From assembly GCA_051745265.1 (NCBI GenBank), contig JBNJDW010000038.1, forward strand, positions 1 to 12,517: a stretch of 12,517 nt of DNA. The letters run 5' to 3'. Both the position numbers and the translations under genes were made by a program. This DNA is from JBNJDW01 sp051745265 (lineage in GTDB: Bacteria; Pseudomonadota; Alphaproteobacteria; Micavibrionales; CSBR16-224). Positions 7,358 through 12,517 of this stretch are shown in pieces (the stretch's first letter is position 1; the number at the start of each line of letters is the position of its first letter). The notes beneath the pieces are model-generated. The model saw only the letters and a program-made list of their open reading frames with translations. It ran no database searches and was not told where the DNA came from.

Positions 7358-8464
7358 TTAAAATTCATCGCCGGCTGTATTTGAACCACCCGCATCGCCA
7401 ATTGTAAACATCATGCCAAACCAATGCCAGCGCGGGTCTTCACCGGGCTGTTTATCCTTATAGGGCAGGGTGCAGTTAATGCGCAACCTGCCTTCAGCCG
7501 GCAGCGTTTCAAAACGGATCTCAAAGCGTTGGCCCTCCAGACGGATCAGGTCAATCCGGCCTATGTCAGAGGCAAAACAGGATAACCGGTCAAGATCGCC
7601 AATATCTGTATCATCAACGGTAAAGCCAATCTGGGGGGCAACACCTTTGGCGATATAATGATCATCAGGTGTAATGTCTGTCAGCGGCAAAGGCAGGGTC
7701 CGCGCGGTCAGTTCAAAACGATCAGCACTGGCATATCCGTCAGTCAAAGAAAACCGCGGCAGGGCCAGACGGTCGCTTTGTTTGCTGATAGCGCCGCCAT
7801 GCTGACCAAAAACAGCGTCAAAATCATATCCCGCAACGATTTCCTGCACAGATTTACTATATTCCCCATAGGGATAAGCAAAAAAGGAAGGGCGAATCTC
7901 CAGCTCCTTCTCAGTCCGGCTGAGCGCTGTGTTGATTTCTTCGCGGATACGTTCATTATCCTGATGGGCCAGATGAAGGTAATTGGCCGGCATAATGCCG
8001 AATGAGGCCAGCCCGGTTTTCTTAAGACGGCGTAGATCACGCCAGCTCATAAACTGGGTAGACCGGTGATCAATCCGGGCGCTTGAGAAAAACAGCGTAA
8101 ACGGCAAGTCGTTTTCAACCAGCAATGATATGGCATTATCCAGCGTTGCCGTATAGGCACCGTTAAAGGTCAGGGCAATCGCGTTTTCCGGCAAGGGCGC
8201 ACCATTATCCAAACGCTCCGTAATCTCGGCCAATGGCAGAACATTATATTTTTCAGTATTGATCAATGCGATATGCTGCCTGAAACTTTCCAGAGACAGA
8301 TTGCTGCGGACGAAATCATCCTGCCCGATCCGGTGATAGACGAAAACAACAGCAGAGTCGCTTTGCTCAACCTCTTGTGTCTCATCACTCGCCAGAGTGC
8401 CCGGTGTAAAAAATACACAGGCCGTGATAACCAAACAGTATATTGACCACAGAATTCTGTTCAT
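7358..8464 (-). CDS. Secreted polysaccharide-deacetylase-like protein lacking catalytic residues
   Basis: A 368-residue protein with a signal peptide (hydrophobic 4-20, probable cleavage after TLA at 25). The NodB/carbohydrate esterase 4 fold is recognisable: VVFVYHRIG (39-47), AIALTF (95-100), LPFTLFFSS (120-128), MSWRDLRRL (139-147), RPSFFAYPYGEYS (191-203). The metal site is gone. The usual TFDD(G/A)Y reads TFNGAY (99-104), and the usual H-x3-H in the next motif reads FGIMPANYLHL (155-165), with Met158 and Tyr162 where histidines belong. The C-terminal part (about 275-356) looks like an accessory beta domain with Cys296 and Cys331 and ends near WHWFGMMFTI. The reading frame is intact, so it is probably a functional non-enzyme, perhaps a glycan-binding protein. 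The ATG at 8464 is chosen over one at 8548 because it gives a clean signal peptide and lies downstream of a good promoter. Confidence 0.85.
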   Translation of the reverse strand: MNRILWSIYCLVITACVFFTPGTLASDETQEVEQSDSAVVFVYHRIGQDDFVRSNLSLESFRQHIALINTEKYNVLPLAEITERLDNGAPLPENAIALTFNGAYTATLDNAISLLVENDLPFTLFFSSARIDHRSTQFMSWRDLRRLKKTGLASFGIMPANYLHLAHQDNERIREEINTALSRTEKELEIRPSFFAYPYGEYSKSVQEIVAGYDFDAVFGQHGGAISKQSDRLALPRFSLTDGYASADRFELTARTLPLPLTDITPDDHYIAKGVAPQIGFTVDDTDIGDLDRLSCFASDIGRIDLIRLEGQRFEIRFETLPAEGRLRINCTLPYKDKQPGEDPRWHWFGMMFTIGDAGGSNTAGDEF

Positions 8465-8507
8465 AACACATCTTGGGTTAGTGGTTTTAAAAACGGAGAT
8501 TAAATCC

Positions 8508-8536
8508 AGTATAAAGAAGTTTATAAATCCGGTAAA
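8508..8536 (-). promoter_or_regulatory. Candidate promoter of the deacetylase-like gene
   Basis: On the minus strand TTTACC (8536-8531), a 17-base spacer and TATACT (8513-8508) make a good sigma70-like promoter. Transcription would start near 8501, about 37 bases before the chosen ATG. That would exclude the upstream ATG at 8548. Confidence 0.45.
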
Positions 8537-8548
8537 ACGATTTAACAT
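8520..8548 (+). promoter_or_regulatory. Candidate promoter of the rutE-like/tsaB pair
   Basis: TTTATA (8520-8525), a 17-base spacer and TAACAT (8543-8548) form a modest promoter on the plus strand. It overlaps the divergent promoter on the other strand. The predicted leader is about 20 bases and includes AAGGAG at 8563-8568. Confidence 0.3.
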
Positions 8549-8575
8549 GACTTAAATGTAAAAAGGAGAAAAACA

Positions 8576-9181
8576 ATGTTTGCCAAGGAAAAGGAAGATA
8601 TCGCCAATACTGCGGCTCTCGATCTTATATTCACCAAAGCGCGGACCTATAACAGCTGGCAGGATCAGGATGTTTCCGATGATATACTACAGGAAGCCTA
8701 TAATCTGGCACGGATGGGGCCCACCAGCGCAAATTGCTCGCCTCTGCGTATTGTTTTTGTTAAATCACCCGCAGAAAAACAACGTTTAAAACCGGCGCTG
8801 GCCGAAGGCAATCAGGACAAAAGCATGCAGGCACCGGTCATCGCCCTGTTCGCACATGACATGGCGTTTTACGAAGAACTACCGTTTCTTTTTCCACATA
8901 CAGATGCCCGATCCTGGTTTGCCGGTAAAGATGATGCCATTCAGGAAACGGCTTTTCGTAATGGCACGCTTCAGGCGGCCTATTTTATGATTGCGGCCCG
9001 GGCACTGGGGCTGGACTGCGGCCCGATGTCGGGTTTTGATGCGGAAAAAGTCAATGAGCTTTTCTTCCCAGACGGCAAGTATAAAGTTAACTTCCTATGC
9101 AATATCGGATATGGATCGGAAGAGGGGCTTCACCCCCGGGCGCCGCGCTTTGAATTCGATCAAGTCTGCAGTATCCGCTGA
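8576..9181 (+). CDS. RutE/HadB-like nitroreductase-fold reductase
   Basis: This 201-residue FMN-dependent nitroreductase-superfamily protein matches the malonic semialdehyde reductase (RutE/YcdI) subgroup: ART (22-24), MGPTSANCSP (47-56), FPHTDARSWF (106-115), ETAFRNGTLQAAY (124-136), GLDCGPMSGF (145-154) and NFLCNIGYG (172-180). E. coli RutE reduces malonic semialdehyde to 3-hydroxypropionate in uracil degradation. No other rut gene is here, so the physiological substrate is uncertain and I give no symbol. The family length is about 196, so this is full length. AAGGAG seven bases before the ATG is the best ribosome site in the window. The stop overlaps the tsaB start by one base (TGATG), implying co-translation. 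Confidence 0.9.
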   Translation: MFAKEKEDIANTAALDLIFTKARTYNSWQDQDVSDDILQEAYNLARMGPTSANCSPLRIVFVKSPAEKQRLKPALAEGNQDKSMQAPVIALFAHDMAFYEELPFLFPHTDARSWFAGKDDAIQETAFRNGTLQAAYFMIAARALGLDCGPMSGFDAEKVNELFFPDGKYKVNFLCNIGYGSEEGLHPRAPRFEFDQVCSIR

Positions 9182-9828
9182 TGTTGTGCCTGGGCGTCGA
9201 TACAGTAAGCGCAAAAGCGTCCGTGGCCCTGCTTGACGGGGATACCGGCAATACCCTGGCCGAGGTTACGCTGCCCGCCGGGCGTGGACAATCGGCGGCG
9301 CTGTTAACCGGGGTCGACACAGTGCTTAGCGATTCGGGATATAATTTTAAAGATCTTGAACAATTAATGGTAATGACAGGCCCGGGCAGTTTTACCGGCA
9401 TTCGGGTCGGGCTGTCCTTTTTAAAAGGCGTTGCGCTGTCTCTTGATATTCCTTTATCAGGGATGAACCATTTTGAGGTTATAGCCCATAGTCAGAAAGA
9501 TACAAACGAAGACTACCTGATCGCGCTTGAGGCCGGGCGCGGGGAGAAATTCTTTCACTTCGCCCGGGACTCTGCCTTGATTGCAGAGCCGCTGAACTGT
9601 GATTTTGAAATGCTGATATCCGAATATAATGCGCAGATTCAGGCCTGCCGAAAGGTTATTTCCGATTTTGCGCCTGATACGGCGCCATTTGATATCGAAT
9701 GGCATGAACTAAAGCATACAACATCCCGGCAATTGATCCTGGCTGCGATACAAAAGGGCATAGAATTCCCAGAAAGTCCTATGCCGTATTATATTCGCCC
9801 AGCCGATACGACAGAAAGTAAGAAATAA
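9181..9828 (+). CDS. tsaB: TsaB, tRNA t6A biosynthesis scaffold subunit
   Basis: This 215-residue ASKHA-fold protein is the non-catalytic partner of TsaD in making threonylcarbamoyl-adenosine at position 37 of ANN-decoding tRNAs. Seen in sequence: LGVDTVSAKASVAL (4-17), the diagnostic GPGSFTGIRVGLSFLKG (67-83), and a C-terminal MPYYIRPADTT typical of TsaB. The usual R-x-H(A/S)-E segment reads RGQSAAL (35-41), a modest variation in a protein that has no catalytic role of its own. It starts within the stop of the RutE-like gene and has no good ribosome site, so it probably relies on translational coupling. I would have expected rimI next in many relatives, but the following gene is mucR-like. 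Confidence 0.93.
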   Translation: MLCLGVDTVSAKASVALLDGDTGNTLAEVTLPAGRGQSAALLTGVDTVLSDSGYNFKDLEQLMVMTGPGSFTGIRVGLSFLKGVALSLDIPLSGMNHFEVIAHSQKDTNEDYLIALEAGRGEKFFHFARDSALIAEPLNCDFEMLISEYNAQIQACRKVISDFAPDTAPFDIEWHELKHTTSRQLILAAIQKGIEFPESPMPYYIRPADTTESKK

Positions 9829-9840
9829 ATCCTGTTTCCT

Positions 9841-9854
9841 TATACTTTTGTATA
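9841..9854. repeat. Short inverted repeat TATAC-N4-GTATA
   Basis: TATAC (9841-9845), loop TTTT, GTATA (9850-9854). It lies 12 bases after the tsaB stop in the AT-rich region before the mucR-like gene. The stem is too weak to be a convincing terminator, so it may simply reflect AT-richness or be part of an operator. Confidence 0.4.
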
Positions 9855-9862
9855 TGTTAGAT

Positions 9863-9879
9863 TAAGATAACTTATCTTA
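9863..9879. promoter_or_regulatory. Perfect inverted repeat upstream of the mucR-like gene (operator candidate)
   Basis: TAAGATAA (9863-9870), a central C, TTATCTTA (9872-9879): an exact eight-base dyad. It lies 47 bases before the mucR-like start codon, in a 98-base AT-rich stretch with many T-A steps. Ros/MucR proteins commonly bind AT-rich sites and repress themselves, so an autoregulatory site is a reasonable inference. A T-run follows, but the stem is almost all A-T. Confidence 0.5.
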
Positions 9880-9926
9880 TATTTTTTATTGTTATGTTTA
9901 TTTCAAACGAACGGGGAGTGGATAAA

Positions 9927-10343
9927 ATGAGTCGGGACAGGGACAGAACGAGGGATATTGAACTGCTGGGGCTGACAACCGAAGTCGTATCTTCCCGTAT
10001 CGTCAACAGCGATCTTTCCAGTGAAGATATTTCCAAAATGATCAAAAAAATATATGCGACCATGCAGGAAATAACCAATACCGAAACGGTGAATACACCC
10101 ACCGCACAAACACCCTATGTACCGGTTCATGAATCGATCAAACCTGATTATATCATCTGTCTGGAAGATGGCCGTAAAATGAAAATGTTGCGCCGTCATT
10201 TAAAAACAGCCTACAATATGTCACCCGAAGAATACCGTGAGAAATGGAATCTTCCGCCGGATTACCCGATGACCGCGCCAAACTATGCAAAGCGACGCAG
10301 CGCCCTTGCCAAGAAAATTGGTCTTGGTAAATCCTCCCGCTGA
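9927..10343 (+). CDS. Ros/MucR family transcriptional regulator
   Basis: A 138-residue DNA-binding regulator. The N-terminal helical part (10-50) resembles the oligomerisation region of MucR. The C-terminal DNA-binding domain runs from IKPDYIICLEDGRK (71-84) through LRRHLKTAYNMSPEEYREKW (88-107) to LPPDYPMTAPNYAKRRSALAKKIGLG (109-134). MucR-type proteins are global silencer-like regulators of alphaproteobacterial envelope, exopolysaccharide and cell-cycle genes. The zinc site of Ros (Cys-x2-Cys, His, His) is eroded: Cys78 and His91 remain, but Asp81 stands at the second Cys position and Ala95/Tyr96 where the last His is expected. The start at 9927 is preferred over 9894 because GGGGAG (9913-9918) lies eight bases before it. 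It converges with proC, seven bases apart. Confidence 0.93.
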   Translation: MSRDRDRTRDIELLGLTTEVVSSRIVNSDLSSEDISKMIKKIYATMQEITNTETVNTPTAQTPYVPVHESIKPDYIICLEDGRKMKMLRRHLKTAYNMSPEEYREKWNLPPDYPMTAPNYAKRRSALAKKIGLGKSSR

Positions 10344-10350
10344 TCACAGA

Positions 10351-11169
10351 TTAATTGGAAAGCGCGCGTGAACGATCCGCCGCAGCTTTGACCGTTTGCT
10401 TCATCAATTCCGTCAGACCCTTTGTATTATCCATTAATATTTTTAACCCGGCCTCCGTCGTACCGCCGGGGCTGGTAACATTTTCACGCAGGACAGCCGC
10501 CGGAATGTCTGCATCCTCAGCCGCAAGACCGGCCGCGCCGATCACAGTCTGCCGGGCGAGCTTTTCTGCATCATCTGCGCTAAAGCCCTGTGCCTCGGCG
10601 GCGGCGCTCAAGGCTTCGATCAGGTGAAAGACATAGGCAGGGCCGCTGCCCGAAACAGCAGTAACATCATTCATTTTATCTTCGTCATCAATATCAACAG
10701 TCCGGCCCAGACAGTTCATCAGCGCCGCTGCGTGCTGTTTATCCGCCGCCGTACAATTTGTATTCGGGCACAGCGCGGTCACCCCCATACCGATCGCAGC
10801 CGGTGTATTGGGCATTGTCCGGATGATCCGGGCCTGTGTTCCAAAAATATCGGCAAAGGTTTTAATCGGTGTTCCGGCGGCGATCGAGACGACCAGCGCG
10901 CCTTGTTCGACCAGAGGCTGATAAGCTGTGATAACGTCTTTGATCACCTGCGGTTTGACGGCAAAAACGATCAGATCGCAATGATCGGGCAGGGTGCTGT
11001 TATCTGTATAAACGGTAACGTTATCTGCCTTGACCACTGCCGGATCAAGTCCGGGGTCTATGATAGTGCAGTGATTAAGAATACCGGCCTGCTGCCAGCC
11101 GCGCAGCATCGCCTGACCCATTTTTCCGCAGCCCACAAGAACAAGATTTAAAGAAATTTTTTCTGTCAT
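10351..11169 (-). CDS. proC: Pyrroline-5-carboxylate reductase
   Basis: A 272-residue cytoplasmic enzyme that catalyses the last step of proline synthesis, reducing pyrroline-5-carboxylate with NAD(P)H. The N-terminal Rossmann motif VGCGKMG (12-18) is followed by VFAVKPQ (68-74) and RIIRTMPNTPAAIGMGV (114-130). The C-terminal dimer and active-site part has TAVSGSGPAYVFHLIEAL (170-187) and the family signature RENVTSPGGTTEAGL (228-242). Length is typical (about 270). No strong Shine-Dalgarno precedes the ATG. It lies 38 bases after the YbjN-domain gene and is probably cotranscribed with it. No terminator is evident in the seven-base gap to the converging mucR-like gene. Confidence 0.97.
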   Translation of the reverse strand: MTEKISLNLVLVGCGKMGQAMLRGWQQAGILNHCTIIDPGLDPAVVKADNVTVYTDNSTLPDHCDLIVFAVKPQVIKDVITAYQPLVEQGALVVSIAAGTPIKTFADIFGTQARIIRTMPNTPAAIGMGVTALCPNTNCTAADKQHAAALMNCLGRTVDIDDEDKMNDVTAVSGSGPAYVFHLIEALSAAAEAQGFSADDAEKLARQTVIGAAGLAAEDADIPAAVLRENVTSPGGTTEAGLKILMDNTKGLTELMKQTVKAAADRSRALSN

Positions 11170-11207
11170 GCCGTTAATCTACATCAGAAAAATGCGGCTG
11201 TTAAGCC

Positions 11208-11714
11208 TTAAGCTTCGCCAATGGTTTCCATCATCGCAGCGCTTAAGACTTCATGGGTCTGAATACTGCCTTCGGAAAGCATTTTAAAGGTCGTGTAGAA
11301 TCGATCCGATTCACAGATTGCCAGTTCAATCAGATCTGCAATCATTTCCACAGAAACCGCAGAGGGAATATGTTCCAGCATCATCGTGTAACGAAAGACC
11401 GGCTGACTGGTCTGACGATCCAGAACAAAATGGCCGAGCCATAAATCTTCATTGGTCTGCATCAGAAAGTCAGAGGCAAAAGCATGGGCGCTATCGCTGA
11501 TCTTCATGCCCATAAAGCAACAGAACTGCAATGAACAGAACTCATCCTGCCATTCAAGTTGCAGATCAAATTTACTACGCTGGCCTGCCATCTGTAACGT
11601 CAGAGTCGTGCCGTTAACGCGCTCATAATACCAGTTTTTATGACCGGCGAGGTCTTCAACCAGATCAAGCGGGTTATGGTCATCCTGGTCAAGCTCATAC
11701 GTAGAATTGATCAT
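11208..11714 (-). CDS. YbjN domain protein
   Basis: A 168-residue soluble protein of the YbjN family (PF10722), whose fold resembles type III secretion chaperones. Its function is not settled. Recognisable blocks are NPLDLVEDLAG (14-24), LEWQDEFCSLQFCCFMGMKI (53-72), TNEDLWLGHFVLD (87-99), FRYTMMLEH (107-115), ICESDRFYTTF (133-143) and the C-terminal MMETIGEA. Pairing with proC is a pattern I know from alphaproteobacteria. The frame is open from an ATG at 11741, but the ATG at 11714 is chosen: GGAG lies six bases before it, and the predicted transcript start near 11737 falls inside the longer version. The Cys-rich FCSLQFCCF segment (59-67) is notable, but its meaning is unknown. Confidence 0.88.
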   Translation of the reverse strand: MINSTYELDQDDHNPLDLVEDLAGHKNWYYERVNGTTLTLQMAGQRSKFDLQLEWQDEFCSLQFCCFMGMKISDSAHAFASDFLMQTNEDLWLGHFVLDRQTSQPVFRYTMMLEHIPSAVSVEMIADLIELAICESDRFYTTFKMLSEGSIQTHEVLSAAMMETIGEA

Positions 11715-11743
11715 TTTACACTCCGGCTGTTTAATTGACATAT

Positions 11744-11772
11744 TTCATATCATGTCTCTGTATTCAAAGCAA
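11744..11772 (-). promoter_or_regulatory. Candidate promoter of ybjN-like/proC
   Basis: On the minus strand TTGCTT (11772-11767), a 17-base spacer and TATGAA (11749-11744). The predicted start near 11737 leaves a leader of about 23 bases with GGAG before the ATG at 11714. The boxes are imperfect. Confidence 0.3.
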
Positions 11773-11785
11773 GTGATATTACCCT

Positions 11786-11806
11786 GTTTTAGGCCCTCCT
11801 TAAAAC
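11786..11806. repeat. Imperfect inverted repeat in the divergent ybjN/hldD gap
   Basis: GTTTTAGG (11786-11793) pairs with CCTTAAAAC (to 11806) as an eight-pair stem with one G-U pair and a five-base loop. It lies between the two divergent promoters, so an operator is possible. The 11715-11891 gap otherwise holds only the two promoter candidates and the ribosome sites. Confidence 0.35.
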
Positions 11807-11824
11807 ACATAAAAGTGATTAACA

Positions 11825-11853
11825 TTGTTTCTGCGTTCCTTATCCTATATAAA
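11825..11853 (+). promoter_or_regulatory. Candidate hldD promoter
   Basis: TTGTTT (11825-11830), a 17-base spacer and TATAAA (11848-11853) give a good sigma70-like pair. Transcription would start near 11860, about 32 bases before the hldD ATG at 11892. Confidence 0.45.
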
Positions 11854-11891
11854 ATTAAGTATGAATTGTTCGCCAGAAAAAAGGTTCTGAC

Positions 11892-12517
11892 ATGATTGTT
11901 GTCACAGGTGGTGCAGGTTTTATAGGGTCTTGTCTGGTCGCAGGCTTGCAGGGACATAAAGGCCTGATGGATATCACGGTCTGCGATCATATGGGCGAAA
12001 ACGAAAAATGGCGTAATCTGTCCAAACGTGAACTGCGCGATATCGTCCATCCGGACCGATTGCTTGATTATCTGCACAAACATGCCGATGAAATTGAAGC
12101 CGTGTTTCATATGGGGGCGACTGCCTCGACAACAGAAACCGATGTCGACCTGATCATGGATAATAACTTTATCCTGACCCGCCGTTTGTGGAAACTCTGC
12201 GCCGCTAAAAATATCCGGTTGATTTATGCCTCATGCGCCGCGACTTATGGCGATGGCGCGCAGGGGTTTCAGGATGATGAATCCATTGAAGGCCTGTCGA
12301 AACTGCGGCCTCTTAATCCCTATGGCTGGAGCAAGCATCTGTTCGACCGCCGGATTGCCCGCGTTACGCAAGACGATACACTGGATGTCAAAGAAGATGC
12401 GCCGCCGCAATGGGTCGGCCTGAAGTTTTTCAGCGTTTACGGCCCCAATGAATATCATAAGGGCGAACAGAAAAGCGTCATCAGCAAGCTGTTTCCACAG
12501 GTCGATGCGGGCGCAAG
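11892..12517 (+). CDS. hldD: ADP-L-glycero-D-manno-heptose 6-epimerase (partial, 3' end missing)
   Basis: The first 208 residues are present and the gene runs off the right edge (family about 310-330). HldD (RfaD) converts ADP-D-glycero-manno-heptose to the L-glycero form, the last step in making the heptose donor for the LPS inner core. Seen: NAD-binding GGAGFIG (6-12), MGATASTTETD followed by DNN, YASCAATYG (112-120), PLNPYGWSKHLFD (140-152) with Tyr144 and Lys148 of the YxxxK motif, and GLKFFSVYGPNEYHKGEQKSV near the edge. The motif usually read as YASSAATYG has Cys115 at the place of E. coli Ser116. AAGG seven bases before the ATG is a fair ribosome site. It diverges from the YbjN-domain gene. 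Confidence 0.95.
   Translation, partial: MIVVTGGAGFIGSCLVAGLQGHKGLMDITVCDHMGENEKWRNLSKRELRDIVHPDRLLDYLHKHADEIEAVFHMGATASTTETDVDLIMDNNFILTRRLWKLCAAKNIRLIYASCAATYGDGAQGFQDDESIEGLSKLRPLNPYGWSKHLFDRRIARVTQDDTLDVKEDAPPQWVGLKFFSVYGPNEYHKGEQKSVISKLFPQVDAGA

Noticed and set aside
7275..7401. N-terminal extension of the superoxide dismutase to an ATG at 7401
   Set aside because: It would overlap the upstream gene and add residues outside the family, while the ATG at 7275 has a good ribosome site.
7658..8005. 115-codon plus-strand frame inside the deacetylase-like gene
   Set aside because: It has no recognisable domain and no ribosome site, and the opposite strand encodes a coherent secreted protein.
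10624..11151. 175-codon plus-strand frame opposite proC
   Set aside because: The minus strand is unmistakably proC; the plus-strand product is rich in Cys, His and Arg with no family features.
11792..11802. AAGGAGG on the minus strand in the ybjN/hldD gap, as if preceding a small gene
   Set aside because: No start codon with an open frame lies at a suitable distance downstream.
11745..12110. 121-codon minus-strand frame across the hldD start
   Set aside because: It is antisense to well-conserved HldD sequence and to the promoter region.
1..12517. CRISPR arrays, tRNA or rRNA genes, insertion sequences, phage or toxin-antitoxin modules
   Set aside because: No spaced direct repeats, cloverleaf-like sequences, transposase motifs or terminal inverted repeats were seen on either strand.

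Overview
The window reads as chromosomal, mostly housekeeping DNA from an alphaproteobacterium of moderate GC (about half, by eye). Pointers to this class are a Ros/MucR-type regulator, an Mth938/NDUFAF3-like gene directly behind yajC-secD-secF, a YbjN-domain gene upstream of proC, and the wording of conserved motifs. An order such as Rhodospirillales or a neighbour is plausible, but I cannot fix genus or order. No tRNA, rRNA, insertion sequence, phage gene or CRISPR array was seen. Gene density is high and no intergenic gap exceeds about 180 bases.

Layout. Bases 1-215 are the 3' end of an unidentified plus-strand gene. It converges with a minus-strand operon (3241 down to 246), ydbH-ynbE-ydbL: an AsmA-like inner-membrane protein, its small outer-membrane lipoprotein partner and a periplasmic DUF1318 protein, a set linked to phospholipid traffic between the membranes. 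Diverging from it is a plus-strand operon, yajC-secD-secF plus an Mth938-like gene (3319-6606), which closes with a strong symmetrical terminator at 6607-6638. That terminator is shared with the converging iron-type superoxide dismutase gene (7275-6658). Upstream of sodB on the same strand lies a secreted polysaccharide-deacetylase-like protein (8464-7358) whose three metal-ligand positions are all substituted. Diverging from it is a plus-strand pair, a RutE-like nitroreductase-fold enzyme and tsaB (8576-9828, one-base overlap), followed by a mucR/ros-family regulator (9927-10343) behind an AT-rich leader with a perfect 17-base inverted repeat. On the minus strand follow proC (11169-10351) and a YbjN-domain gene (11714-11208). 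Divergent from these is hldD (11892 to the right edge), which is cut off by the window.

How it fits together. Much of the window serves the cell envelope: lipid transport (ydbH set), protein export (Sec accessory complex), LPS core heptose synthesis (hldD) and possibly a carbohydrate-binding pseudo-deacetylase. The rest is metabolism and translation support (sodB, rutE-like, tsaB, proC). I found no undescribed multi-gene system. The most unusual items are the catalytically stripped deacetylase, the MucR protein lacking the usual zinc ligands, the Ser-to-Cys change in the HldD active-site motif, a possible leaderless ydbH mRNA, and a pair of cysteines in SecD.
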